From positions 28,635,034-28,699,033 of the forward strand of contig OY783205.1 in the NCBI GenBank assembly GCA_963678705.1: DNA of 64,000 nucleotides, written 5' to 3'. Every line of letters starts with the position of its first letter. Positions within the stretch are counted from its first letter, which is position 1. The notes below the pieces were generated by a model. The model had not been told where the DNA came from. It made no database searches and saw nothing but the letters and a program-made list of their open reading frames with translations. Below are positions 14,101-26,700 of the stretch, piece after piece. The translations under genes were made by a program, and so were the position numbers. This DNA comes from Panorpa germanica. Its lineage: Eukaryota; Arthropoda; Insecta; Mecoptera; Panorpidae.

Positions 14101-14777
14101 AACCTTGTGCAATGTTATTTTTAAATTATTGGCAAACGCAACCTATCTCGGAAATGTTTTACTAAGCCCAAATTAATGACCATGTTTATTTTCATTATTA
14201 CACATTAACGCGGTATGAAATATTTATCGGTGTTAGCTCCCCCATGTATCACAACAAATAAGTACAAACTGTATATTTTTATACCGCCTCACTGTACAAG
14301 AATTTTACAATAAATTGAAACAGCTGTATGAGTCTAGTTATATACTAACCCTGGCCCGATGCTTGTCCCTTCGCGCTGTGTACAATATCCACGCTGTGTA
14401 TAGTACCATAATAAGGGCAGGTATTATAACACCTGCAAGGACTGCAGTATTTCTTACCCAGGCCTGGTACATCGCTACAGAGATCAGAAGAAGAGCGACA
14501 ATTATAGCTACCAATCTACCATTAGCTCGGCGCTCTTCCTGAAATTAGGAAAATAGAAACATAAAATCCAGAATGTCATAATTTAATTACATTTATACAC
14601 AAAATACATGAATGGAAATCATCGTTACCAGAAGTCTTAAAATTTAAATGAAAAACTCGTTAAATAAAATAAATGTAAGAAAGGATGCATATAAAAAGTA
14701 CTTGCCCTGGAGGCTTCTACACTAGGTTCTAGCAAGTCCGAAGACGACGCCGTGGTCGAAGTAGAAATCGTAACCAT
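11111..14777 (-). CDS. Small protein with two membrane segments, three exons
   Basis: Exons on the minus strand: 14,777-14,706, 14,538-14,350 and 11,266-11,111, all joined in phase 0, giving 138 aa. The N-terminus is serine/threonine-rich (MVTISTSTTASSSDLLEP). Two hydrophobic helices follow in exon 2 (roughly residues 31-50 and 54-75: VAIIVALLLISVAMY, then VLAGVIIPALIMVLYTAWIL), then a basic segment RRDKHRAR, then a proline/lysine-rich tail (PEPPPTVQPPKPAKK) ending SFSIS. Intron 1 begins AGG/GCAAGT, a GC donor; using the nearby GT donor instead gives a stop. Intron 2 starts GTTAGT and is 3.1 kb. An AATAAA lies about 130 bases past the stop. I do not recognise the family; the layout suggests a hairpin membrane protein with a cytosolic tail (inference). 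Confidence 0.6.
11794..11938 (+). CDS. Possible internal exon of the same unidentified plus-strand gene
   Basis: After AAGCAG (ends 11,793) a frame entered in phase 1 reads KLCRVPAINKNKEAFD, then TSLVGSPNGVPRVSDVI, RNNYRNSEDFQ, and leaves in phase 2 at a good donor AAAG/GTGAGC. An in-frame stop lies just before the acceptor, as expected of an intron. The entry phase equals that of the exon at 10,988, so the two could be alternative exons of one gene lying antisense within intron 2 of the two-membrane-segment gene. Partners upstream and downstream are not found. The polypyrimidine tract is weak. Confidence 0.35.
12614..13034 (+). mobile_element. MITE family 2, copy 2, with internal triplication
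   Basis: Same terminal inverted repeats as copy 1 (left TTCAAATTACGAGAGTTCGG, right near AACTATCGTGATTTGG). The central segment is present three times in tandem with a period of 109 bp: the landmark ATGACTCACTTATTTTTC begins at 12,684, 12,793 and 12,902. The second and third units are almost identical, indicating recent amplification inside the element. Confidence 0.8.
13584..14050. mobile_element. Diverged hAT-type MITE relative (right end uncertain)
   Basis: CAGTGGCGTAGCTACCG at the left matches the terminal repeat of the element at 2637-2884, followed by the same GGAGCCCCCAAGCT-type GC-rich subterminal run. I cannot find the matching right end. The element is probably truncated or replaced beyond about 13.7-14.0 kb. 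Confidence 0.4.
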
Positions 14778-14817
14778 ATTTAATAACCTTAACACTTTGT
14801 CCAACACAAATTTAATC

Positions 14818-16907
14818 ACAACAACGAATTTTTGTTATGATACCATCGTTATTTTATTTTTTAAATATTCAAATAATCTATTTAAATTATTTAAATCTTT
14901 GTTTAAAAATGTATATACATGTTAACCTCGACAAGTAACAAATTAACAAAGAGTATGAAGAAGCTTTCTTTACAAAATCTTAATAGATACTGCCGAGTGC
15001 AGCTGGAGATCATAAGCCAGGACTGAACATCTGACAGTTCAGCTTAAGCGTATGTTTGAATATACGAATAAAATCTTAATGTAGCAATTAGTTTACCTAC
15101 GTGAAACAGAGCGCGAAAGTATAGAGCACCAGCTATCGAGGTAGTGGTAGGCGCACACTACAGACAAAACTTTGAGAGATAGAAAAAGATAACATTTTTC
15201 AAATACAATTGTACAATAATAAATGTTAGGGTCTATAATGAATTATCTTTCACTTCAAATGCAATACAGTATAGATTTATATAATACAACATTCATATTT
15301 TATATAATACAATAAAACAATTTCAGGATTTGAATTATTTGACATTTAAAAATCTTACCTTTTGTCATTCAAATGATTCTGTCGAACTCCTAGTGGAACT
15401 AACTTTTAACACTTACTAACTTAACAAGAAGTAACTTAATTAACAACACTATAACACAATTAATATTATTTAAAAATCTATATCACAAACTTTTAAAAAG
15501 TATTTAAATCATCACAGTGAAATTAGGTTATGTTGCTTGTGCAAAGTTTCAAAAAGTTTTTAAATCTTTTGTTCACTTCACAAATTATTCAATAAATATT
15601 ATGTAAGGTTTGTAGTTCACTCTTAATCTTAACTCATTTATGTTTTTCTTAATATAAACACTGTTACTATTATGCGAATTGAAATTAACCACCCGTGGTG
15701 GTGAGCTATATAATTTTCGAATTCATGCCAAGCAGGCTGGCCAATATTCCTGTACCCAGATACAATATACAAAAATGTGATAAACATTCCTCGTGGGATT
15801 TAAGTTTATTTTTCTAATTACTTTTTATAATAATTTTAGGTATGACTTTTTATAAATAGAAAAATAACCTTTTTGAATTATTAATTTAGATTTTGAATTT
15901 AGAGATTTAGATATATCTTTTCGAAGATACCCCATATGAAAAGAATGAAATAATAATCATTTTTATATATAAAATGAAATAAATAAACTATTTCTTATAT
16001 TTAAATTGTTATTTATATTATTTACTAGCTCTAATCCTAATATATTACAGAACATAGAATATAAAAGAAGTAGTTCACTTCAAAATATTTCATTTTGAGT
16101 GCTATTAAATTATTTGTTAAGAAAAACACTGTTTGTATATTTATTTTATAAAATAACTATGTACAGAGTATAAATAATATTTTGCGCAGTAGTTAACAAA
16201 TTTAAATTAATTATTATTATATTATTACTAAGTTACAAACCGATTAAACAAAAATCTTATATGTTGTTACAACTATTTCCTACAACTCTGCGTCGTTAAA
16301 AATTTCAGGTCAGATAATATAAATACATTTACTGCGTTAAAAAATTGTTTATAAAATTTCAACCTTTTCATACACAACTAAGATGCAATAAAAGTATTCA
16401 GCAGACAGCAGACTGCAGTAATTAACAAATTCCTTTCCCGTAAATGTAAACAATAAAAGATCAACACAAGACAGTTAATGGAATTGTCTGAAACGAGATC
16501 CTTTTCATAAACAAAGTTTTAGCATCATGCAAACTCAAAAAACAATTATTCATAGTTTAAATTTAGAATTTGGACGACCGTCTAATGAATTTTATATCTC
16601 ATATATCAAGCTAATTGTTTTTATTTCCCATAAAAGAGCTGCTTTTATTTCACAGTACTTTCTAGGTACAAATTATAATTAGAAAATGAACCAATAATTA
16701 AAATTTATGGTAATTGTAAATGGTAAAGAAAATAATTACAATTGAATTAATTTATATTAAATATATTAAATTTTATTTACGTATTTATGTATACTTTAAG
16801 TAAAAAACATCAGTAATTTCTTAGCATTATAAGTTAAGTATTAGTCATACGTATAAATATTATAAGATAATGAGAATTTTTCGGTTTTGTTAAAACTGTT
16901 ACCGAAA
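14818..16907. other. Intergenic region
   Basis: Gene-free AT-rich sequence between the two-membrane-segment gene and the 3' end of the inositol phosphatase gene. It includes the likely promoter and 5' UTR of the former and 3' flank of the latter. I see no repeat or RNA gene here. Confidence 0.5.
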
Positions 16908-18939
16908 TCAAGCAGCTGGGGCTGCAGTTTTTGGAAGAGAACACATGGCTTCAAAATCACAATTATCAATACGTTTTCTAAATAAACTTTTCAATTTCTT
17001 TAAAGGACAAAGTGCATTTTTTGGACAACCTGGTATTTGAATTGGGTGCTCCTGATGAAGAAGTTGCATCTTTTCTACACCGTTGCATCTGTATAATATG
17101 ATTATTATATTTAGTAACATGAAGCTGTTTTATATTTGATCTATAGAAATACACTTACTTATATTTAACAAAAGCTAGATTACTGCCAAATGCATCCATA
17201 TGACTAACTCGCCATTTTCTGTTTGAATTCATCTTATGGGTCAAAGGTTTAGCATCTTTGTAGAGTCCAAGATGCGCTATAAGTTTCAAAATAGTTCCAG
17301 AATGTGAGAAATAAAATGTGCCAATATCTTTTTCATCAGTTCGGCTGCAATAACATTTAGATTATTTATCTTATAACTTTACCATTTACAAGTTATATAT
17401 TTTAATTTATATCTTACTCTATGTGTTCAAACATATCCCTCATTGCAACGCAAGCTTGTTGATGAGTTAAATCAAAACCATATCCATCTATATAAAAATA
17501 TTCCAAGTCGTCTGCATATTCCAAAATCTAAAACAGTAATTATTACAATACCAGGTACCACAGAGAGAATTAATAAAGCAACAGCTAGGTCGCACCTGAA
17601 AATCCTTTTTGCTAAACACAGAGCACCATGGAGAATCTTTATTTTTGTCCCAAGATGTTTCAAATCCACAAGTGTGGTACATGGTATAAATATCATCTGT
17701 AACATAAATAAATATTATTGTATATTGGATTTAATAAAACTTTACAATAAAAATAAAAAATAATATCGACCTAACGTGAGTAAATTTACTGGAAGTCCTA
17801 ATCGCTTTGTAATACCATCTTTAACATTTGTAACTATTTCATTCTCTTCAAATTTTGCTTTTTCAATCAAAGTATCAGGATTTTTATCTATTTGTACACG
17901 CCATTTTTCGCACAGTTTGTAAAACTACAAAAATTATTATAATAATTTATGAAGTGTTGCAAATACATATTAATTTTATATAAACATACACGCAGGACAG
18001 GGTCAAACCAAAGCGCGTGTGGGTACCATATGTGATTTGCAACGTATCGTCCAAATAAGCCAATTGTGAAATACCGAGCACTTTGCTGAGTTCTTTGAGT
18101 AGCAGTGTGTCTAAACTAACAAAACAGATTACGACACGTAACATAATAATTATATTAAATTAAACTGTATGATACCTACTTTGTATGTGTCATTATGATA
18201 CAGATCAACTAATAAATTTGAAAATCTTTTTTGCATTCTCTCTCCAAGGCCTACCATTTCATCCTCTCCTTCATGAGTAAGTATTTTTTGATCCTCTTCT
18301 TTAATACTACGTTTCCAATTCTTTATAGCTTTAAACTGTTCTGGTGAAAGCGTATCTAAGTAGAAATATAATAACTTATACATAATTTATTTATAGCATG
18401 AATATTATTAGATTTGTGTAATATTTACCATGTTTGACTATATCACTCAAGGTTATTTTATCCCTGATCAATGGTAGTCTTTCATTAATTTTCTTTATCA
18501 ATAATCTACTAGGATTCCTTGTTCCATGGCGTATCATCATCCAAATTCTTTTCGGTACGCAATCTGTATTTAAATTCTAACGGAATTATTCAGATTTTGT
18601 TATAAAAGTGCAAACGTAGGGTTATAGAAAGACTCCAGTGACATAGTTATTCCAATAAAAATATAAAATTAGTGGAACCATAACCAAGTAAGCGTTTATG
18701 TTATTTTAAAATGTAAAATAAATTTATTTATGATAATAAATACCTGGAACTGCAAAAGTATCATTGTAATTTAAGTTTGCGACAAATCTGTAAGGAGTTT
18801 TTGTTGACAAATGGAGCTTTATTTCTTCTATTTTCTTATTGTTATTGTAACATTCTGCATTTTCTATCATAAGTAAAGTTATAAATAAGAAACAACCGTA
18901 TTTAAAATGCATATTTAAGTAGTATTTAGAGTATTCCAT
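16908..18939 (-). CDS. Multiple inositol polyphosphate phosphatase-like (histidine phosphatase)
   Basis: Nine exons: 18939-18744, 18563-18429, 18355-18180, 18115-17990, 17924-17771, 17696-17596, 17527-17418, 17344-17159, 17088-16908, giving 454 aa with all phases matching. An N-terminal signal peptide (hydrophobic CFLFITLLMI, with a second Met at residue 10) implies ER or secreted location. The catalytic RHGTRNPS is at residues 77-84. FRHTATQRT, GLFGRY and DDIYTMYHTCGFE follow, matching the branch-2 histidine phosphatase fold of the MINPP family, which removes phosphates from InsP5/InsP6. The distal catalytic motif, HAE in vertebrate MINPP1, is HSGT here (H347). No KDEL-like retention signal is seen; the protein ends APAA. 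Exon 5 uses the donor TTAG/GTCGAT, since the alternative five bases earlier breaks the frame. Confidence 0.88.
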
Positions 18940-19140
18940 AATTTTTTATATTGACATAAATATGTATTTCAAAAGTCAGGTTAAAACAAAGTCATTCGTG
19001 TCTTACTGAATGTCATACATGTCAATTTCTGTTCTATTTATAGAGCCATCTATTAGTTGATAGAGAGAAAATGATACAGCTAATGTTTGAACCAGAAAAT
19101 AATCACAAGATCGCATCTATATTCTAACTTCTAATCTTCG
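18940..19140 (-). promoter_or_regulatory. Likely promoter region of the inositol phosphatase gene
   Basis: Immediately upstream of the start codon. It contains GAGCCATCTATTAG, similar to a GCCGCCATCTATCAAG motif at about 40,580. Inferred only from position; no TATA box is evident. Confidence 0.25.
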
Positions 19141-20704
19141 AGGAAAACAAGTAAGCTAAATATATTACATATTAGTTTATATAAAACTTAAATTTTTTAA
19201 GAAAACATCTCATTAGTGACATTATTTATTTATTACACATAAAACATAGAATAAGTTACATAATCTACATATTTAGATTTCAATTTATTTATTATACACA
19301 TTTATTTAATTTTATACATTATGTTAAAATTATAAATTACGTTAGAATTATAGTATTTATTTATTTAGTATTACATAATAATAGGTTTTGTTCGCGTCTC
19401 TTACCCTACCTGCATTATTTTTCCTTCGCAATTATATTCCTGTTCTAGCAATACTCTATTTATACTTTTGTTTAATAAAATCTTAACTCTTGTACTCTGC
19501 TATTGCAACAAATATATAAATGAAGTCGCTCTAAAAAGCAAAGCGAGATATATGCAGAAGGAAGATATTAATACACTAACGTAACTAAAGCAAATCATTT
19601 TTTAATTAATGGATTACGAATGAAAGTATTTTTGTTATGAATTAAAGAGTTTTTGAATATGTCTATTTTTTATGAACATGCCAATATTTGTTATATATAT
19701 TTAAAAATTATTTTAGAGAAACGTCTAATTTATTAATTTCTTCTAAAATAATTTTTTAATTGATATCTCAACCGTCTCTATCTATTTTAAATATATCTTG
19801 TAAATAATATATATTCGTATAACTAGTAGTAAAAATGTTTTTTATCTACTGTACTAACATATAAATGTATTAATTAATTTTTAGAATTTAAACTTTATGT
19901 ATGAAACAAAATATATATTAGATTAATTCAAAAACTTATTTTTAATAATTCGAATATCATAATTTGAAAATATTATATATATATATTTTTAGAAGTATTT
20001 TATTATATTTAAAAAGATGATTAACATTTATAATTTGCAAATGATTATTTTTTAATTTTATAAATATATTTTAAAAATTACTATATGATTTATATATTTA
20101 ATTAATTTACAAACAACTACTGAAATTTATTATTTAATTAATTAATATTTTGTAAAAAAGTATAAAGCGTCTCGATTGAAACAATGAATTCAATTAAAAT
20201 TAGGTTTAGACATATAAGTTATTAAATCTATGAGTTAGAATGAATCACAACTATTTTACTAGTACATACATACGGGTTAAACTTGTTTCTGTTATTTAAA
20301 TTTAGAAAGCTATTAGTACTTTCTATCGTACACATTGTATGCAGTACTATTTTTTATATACTGAAATTTAAAATCTGCAATTTAATTTTTTTAATGTAAA
20401 TAAAAATTGAAATTTGTATTCTGTAGATTTAAAGTTGCAATATACAATTTTTCTAAGATATTTTTCAGTGTTGTAACATGTTGTATATAAATATTGATTC
20501 AGTTACATTCTAAATATGCCAAAAGTATGTAAATATTTAACAAATTGTAATTTTCAGAGTGTGAAAATAATACTGAATACGTACAGCACACTAAAGCCTT
20601 TAACCGTTGCTTGTTACCTATAATAGAATTGTTGTGATTGATACCAAATACTTATTTTATGAGATATAATTTTTAATATTCAGTTAAATTTGGTGCTTTA
20701 TTAT
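19141..20704. other. Extremely AT-rich intergenic stretch
   Basis: Tail of the neprilysin gene (3' UTR on the minus strand, length unknown) and spacer toward the inositol phosphatase promoter. It is dominated by TATTTA/ATAATA words with no open frame of interest. Confidence 0.5.
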
Positions 20705-23700
20705 TTACCAAACGCTACACTTATTCACTGGGTTCATAGGCGACCCAAGTGGACATCTATATGCTTCTGAAAAATCTTTAGAGTTAGATAATGGCCCCAG
20801 AACTCTAATAATACCAGGAGAATGTACGGAAGATCGTATTTTAGTTAGAGCATCTTCTGGTCGCATTGAACCGCACCAAATTTGAGCGTAGTTCAAAAAG
20901 AATAATTGATCATGGGTCATATTTAATCCAGGTAAATCAGGCTCTGGACCATGTTGAGACACCCACTTTCTGTATGCCTAAAACAAAATATATTTTATAT
21001 ATAAGGAATCAAGTCACTAGTATGTTTTCGAGAGATGTTTTTCTTACTCTGAAAGATTGTTTCAATCCGCCATTGTCTGCAATGTTTTCCCCTTGCGTCA
21101 TTCGTCCGTTCATATACTGATTGACTTCATCAATACGGTAGCGTGAATACTGGTCAATGATGCATTGTGCTCTGTCTCTGAAAGCTCTGACTGTTGCATT
21201 GTTCCACCACTGCATCATGTTGCCATCCTTGTCAAACTGACGACCTAGATTTTGTTTTATGATTAGTCTGAATTGGGGTTTTTGTATTTTACGAATGTTT
21301 GCGATATTTTACCTTTATCATCGAATCCGTGCGTTATTTCGTGCCCGATTACAACTCCAATCCCTCCATAGTTTAATGACTTTGGGAAATTTTGACTGTA
21401 GAATAATGGCTGAAGAATTCCAGCAGGAAAAACTGCAACATTGCGTTTAAATTTATCAGTTGTTGTATTTCATTTTATACAAATAATTTTTCACGTCGTT
21501 TACCTATATCATTTTTATTCGGATTATAGAACGCGTTGACGACTGCAGGTTCTGTGGCCCATTTATCTTTGTCCACAGGTTTCCTCAACAACTCCAAATT
21601 CCTGTGCGCGTCCCATTCCAAGACGCTCATAATATTTAACAGAAAATGATTTTCCGTTACATTAAGCTGCAAAGAAAATTATCAATAAAATAAAAACAAT
21701 TTAAAAATACATAAATGTGAAATACGAACAAACGAATTATTTTACCAAAACGTATTCCTTCTCCAGAGCTTCAGGTTGTGTCAAAAACTCTGGATATCCA
21801 ATCCGTTCATTCATCGCATCTGCCTTTTCTTTCGCAACAGCTCGAGTTTCATCATCCATCCAATGATTATCGGCAAGGAGTTCATTAAACGCTGCTCGGA
21901 TTGTGTGGATCATCTCTAATGCTGTCTCCTGGTGCAATCATTTTATAAAATATCTATAATTTAGAAAGTTACGCTTTTATATTTTACCTTGCTCTCTTGA
22001 TTGAAGTTATCTCGTATGAATAGTGCTCCTACTGCCATTCCTAGCTTTTTGTTTGTCCATTCGACACACTGCGACCATCGATGACGCTCGCTTTGGATGC
22101 CCAGAAGAATTTTACGAAACTCTACGCGTTCACGTTGATATTCATCTATCATGTGCGTCATTATTGACATAACTAACCGCCAAATAACGTAGTTGTGAAT
22201 AATCCTGAACATGAATAAGCCATTAAAACATAACAAGGTGAATAAGATTTGACAGTTCCTACTTTCATAAGGTGTGAGTCTTTGCTAAATATTTTTATGT
22301 TTTCGTCTATTACCTTCTATCAGTTTCTGCAAGAATTTTACCCATTTGGATGAAGTAAGGCATGGCGTAGCTGACTACCGGTTCATCCATTGTTATATCA
22401 ACATCGTTCAGCGTCGCTTTAAGGTACTCTAGCCACTGTATTTGTGGGACCTCTTTCTGCATTTCACTTAAAGTCAACTTCCGATAAATGGCGCTCGTGT
22501 CATGGCGGTCTGCTTCCGGCAAGGAAGCCTGAAAGTATGAAATATCATTTTCGTGGGTTATACACACCCGAAATCGTTTAATATATAAATTCTTCGGCTT
22601 GGTTTTAGGCCTAAACCAATCCAAAATTCAACAAAATTTAAATCGTTAAATTATTATTTATAGTTTACGAGATATAAGCACGACAAGTTTTCGATAGAAC
22701 TTTTGTACTAGACCGTCTTAACATTAAGCAATCTATTAGGAATTGCGGCGTATTTATACGCATAAATTCCAAATGTATATATCGTCCAATAATTGCGCTA
22801 ATGTTTTCTAACAGATGCACCAGATGTTTGTGATTGAAAATGACAAATGAATAGTCCACTATATATGCATAAATTAATGGATTTCGAAAACAAAATGCAG
22901 ATACTAATAAATTGAACACCATATGCTATTACAAGGTTGTGTGACTCCTCCGTTTCACATTAAAATTTAAACAAAACACATAAATAATATAGTGCCATAA
23001 TAATTTATGATTTTAACGGCAATAAGTCATCAACAGTGACAGAGTTTAATAACGAACGTGTTAAATAAACCCCCTTCTCATTCCCTGTCACTAAACCAAT
23101 CTCCTTTCCCTCCGCAACCCTTGTGTCCTCACCAAACTCAATTATACGATTCTGGAGTAATTGCGTTATATAAATAATTAGTAATAAGGGCACGGTTTGA
23201 TCTAAAACGTTCCATATGAAGATGTCATAGAAGACCAAAAGACTTAGGCTGGTCTCACACTGGAAGCGACTACTTGCGATGCTGACTTTTGCGCAAGTAC
23301 CCTACAAACAATTTTGATCGGAATCAAATTAGATGCGAATCGTATCACTCTGAATGGTGATTGGAATTCTATTAGACATTAGTGAGACATTACATGAAGC
23401 TTTGCACCGGAACGCTCCGTACCCCCTCTGATTGCCTTCCTAATACTTTCCAAACGAGGTTTGCCGAGGTGCAAGTCGTGGTACTACCCAGTACTACCAC
23501 ATATGTTCCCCCAAACACTGTCTAACCGCTCTCTGATACGAGATTGCTAAGATACGACAAATTGTTTGTAGGGTTGTCGATTCCAGAACCTCGGTTCCTT
23601 ACATTTGCTAATCGTTTCTCGAACTGTACAACTTCCTGGAGTTCCCGCTCTGCCTTTTCCGCACTGGCACCCAGCAGAATAGCAATCTGCGTCATGTATC

Positions 23701-26700
23701 TGTGGTAGGCGTGCAGATCTCCGGCGCTACTGACTTTCAAGTAATAATCTCTTGAAGGCAGCGCTAGTATGAGCTGATCCAACTATTGGAAACATGGAAA
23801 ACATAATGAATTAATGTTTGATCAGACTTAAACCAGGCTTAATGGATAGGATTTATATTAGATATGTCTCGAATTTTGAATGATGACTTATTCCTAAATG
23901 TGACTTCTCCTGGACTTAACAGTCACTTCTTACTTTGTCGCACCTGGATGATGTTAACCGAAGAGTTTTTATCGTCAGCACCGACATAAAGCTCCAGCAG
24001 TACTGCCTCACTATATTCCCCTCGTAACCTCCCCAACAAAGTCTCTATAGTAAAGTTAGGAGGACTCCAGTTATCCATCGTCACTGGCCAACCTCCCAGA
24101 GAGTGTAAAACATCCCGGAGAGGACCATCACCAATTTTACGAATTTCTTCTACAATTAAACAACATGAAATCAATATTTTCTTTCAATTTTTGTAATAGC
24201 ATTGGTGAATTATTGTCACTGACGGATGTCCATGCAGGATTTGTAGAACATTTTAGCTTTGATGGTCGCGCTGTTGTCGTCGTTGTCAACTGGTTCTTCA
24301 AGGACTCCTTTCAGGATGACTTGCTGTTGATCAGCGAGGACTTCGAAGGTGCTGATGGAACTACGATCTTCTGGGATAACGTGCTTCTTATTCCAAGTCC
24401 CGCAGGCAAATCGGAAGAAATCTGAACATGGATCTGCTGTGTGGTCCATGGCAGATAGAAGAGAAGAAGCTGCGTTTAAAAAAACAACAAAAATTTAAAT
24501 AAAATATCGAATAATGTTCTATAAAACGAAAAGGATTATTTACCTGTTCTCACACATTCTTCTGTTAAGCATACATCTTTTATTCTCTTCTCCGATTCTG
24601 AAACAATACAGATTTTTATTAGCTATCCCAATGATTTAAGACATGTCTCCATTTCAGAAATTACCCCACGTTTCTTTACTTTAATTACTAATATGTATTT
24701 AAAAAAACGTTTCCGCGAAATTATTATTAAAAATTCCGTCCCTGTTAACACGTTTTGGCCATAAAATATTATCACAGCTCCCTTAACTGGAGGAAGGGGG
24801 AAAAGGGTTGGTGTTAGGATTGGGGAGTTGGAGGGTGACCCGTTACTGGACAGAGAACATTAGAAAAGGGCGCACGAATTCACCTTCCAGTTATTCTCAA
24901 CGTACGGAACTACTTTGTGCTTTCACATTTTACTTAAATTGTTTATGGTATGTTCTTTATTTTACTTTTAATATACGATATATGTTTTGAAGCGTTACGT
25001 TTTTTATGCAGATTTTAAAATCAAAACTTTTTTCTTTATCTCTTACGGTTTTTCATATTTTTCAGTATTATCCAGACAAAAATGCAGTACCAAACATATA
25101 AGAATATAAATATACACTTGGAACATTATAATATAGGATCACGTTAATCAAAAATAGGTTAGCTTTTTATTTAACTACAAACATAATGTTAAATCATTTT
25201 GTTATATAATTTGTTTAGTAATATTAACAACAAACAACAAAGTTCTTTTATATCGTTGTTTACATTATTAACTGATCATAAATTAAATATTTATCTTTTT
25301 TTAAATCATTAAGTTTATAAATATAATTATTTATGTTTCTTGTATGTATCTCTATAACGTCATGAATTAATAACTGGTAATATCCAGAACAAATATATTT
25401 TAAATGTTAAAAAATAGCTGTGGCTGGCGGCTGGACATAAGTAAGCGTCGAGTTTCACAGGTAATGTCATGTCCCAGTAAACATTTTGGAGCATTTTGGA
25501 TATGCGTATGATTTTTTTGTCATGAAAGAGTTCATTTATAGTTCAGTTTCTCACAATCGTTCATATGTTTTATCTGTTTTATCGGCTACAGATGACGGAA
25601 CCACTCCACCTGTCCGAATACAAATGAAGATAAAGTTGATGCGAACTATAATTGTAGTGAAAAAGTGATAGAAACGTCATAAAAAGAGATACTTCACTAA
25701 ATGTTTACTGGGGTGCTCTGGCGTTTGTTGTAAATGTTGGCATTGCCACATGAAAATATGATTTTTAACTAACAAAGTAAAAACCTTTATCAAATACGTA
25801 CAATTAAAATTAGCAAGGTATTCTCCTTTTCGATATTCGAAGGTTAGAAAGAGATAGAGATAGTCATGCGAGTAAAGTCGGGAGCTGTATGTTCTAGTTA
25901 CAGCCAAATTGGTTAAGGTTTGAAACATTGTTTTTTATCAGTAGTTTAGTTTTGCGGGTTTGGATTTAAAAAGGGTAACAGAATAAATATTAGACTACAA
26001 TTTCTAATAAACAAACATTTGTGTTCTGTGTTTGGTTTGTACTGTCGTCAGACTTGATTGAAACCAAACAGAAACTTTTGCTAAAAGATATATAACTTTC
26101 ATAAAATAGTACTGCAGATCTGCAACCATGGGCGTCCGCTGTGGCGCATATCTTCAGCCACTGTATATCAAATAAAATCTACATAATATAAAACGAAACC
26201 TGTAGCAATTTAACACTGGAGAGAATGAAATTTGGTTGTTTTACCCCTCTGTAGCATTGTCTGCGGACGTCTTTAAATATTCGAGCTGTATTATTTTTAC
26301 AAAACGACGAGCTGAGCTTGATGTATGCTGGAAATCAAACACACAAAACATTTTTCCTTTTGTTTTATGAAAGCATAAACCATGATTTCCCTTGATGCAT
26401 TGTGTAATCATCTCGGAGAAAACAAACTCAATACGTATTTTTTAGTAGTAATATTTCATAGTAAATCCAGGAACGTTGCTTTTGCTGGATTTGCTGGATT
26501 TGCTGGATTGTACTGTTGGTGGTGACATAGATGGCCGTTAGGTATTTTATTTCCTGTTTCCGCCAATCCTTGACATTTCATTTCTGGGTTATGGCTTGCA
26601 CAGATTGCTTTTGGTTTTGCTTCTCGTTGAACCACATTTAATTTCCCGTACTATTTTTGTTATTTTACAAATAAAATATATTATATGGATTCTCTAGCTT

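Noticed and set aside
17443-17763. Open frames on both strands over the inositol phosphatase exons
   Set aside because: The plus-strand frame and the extra minus frames are shadows of exons 5-7, which are fixed by splice phases and family motifs.
22665-23238. Two minus-strand frames in neprilysin intron 5 (77-85 codons)
   Set aside because: They do not begin with ATG-supported, splice-matched exons and lie wholly inside the intron; possibly transposon residue but not identifiable.
23522-23602. Extension of neprilysin exon 5 past its donor to a TAG
   Set aside because: The donor AAT/GTAAGG joins exon 6 in frame and restores the family's continuity; the extension would truncate the enzyme.
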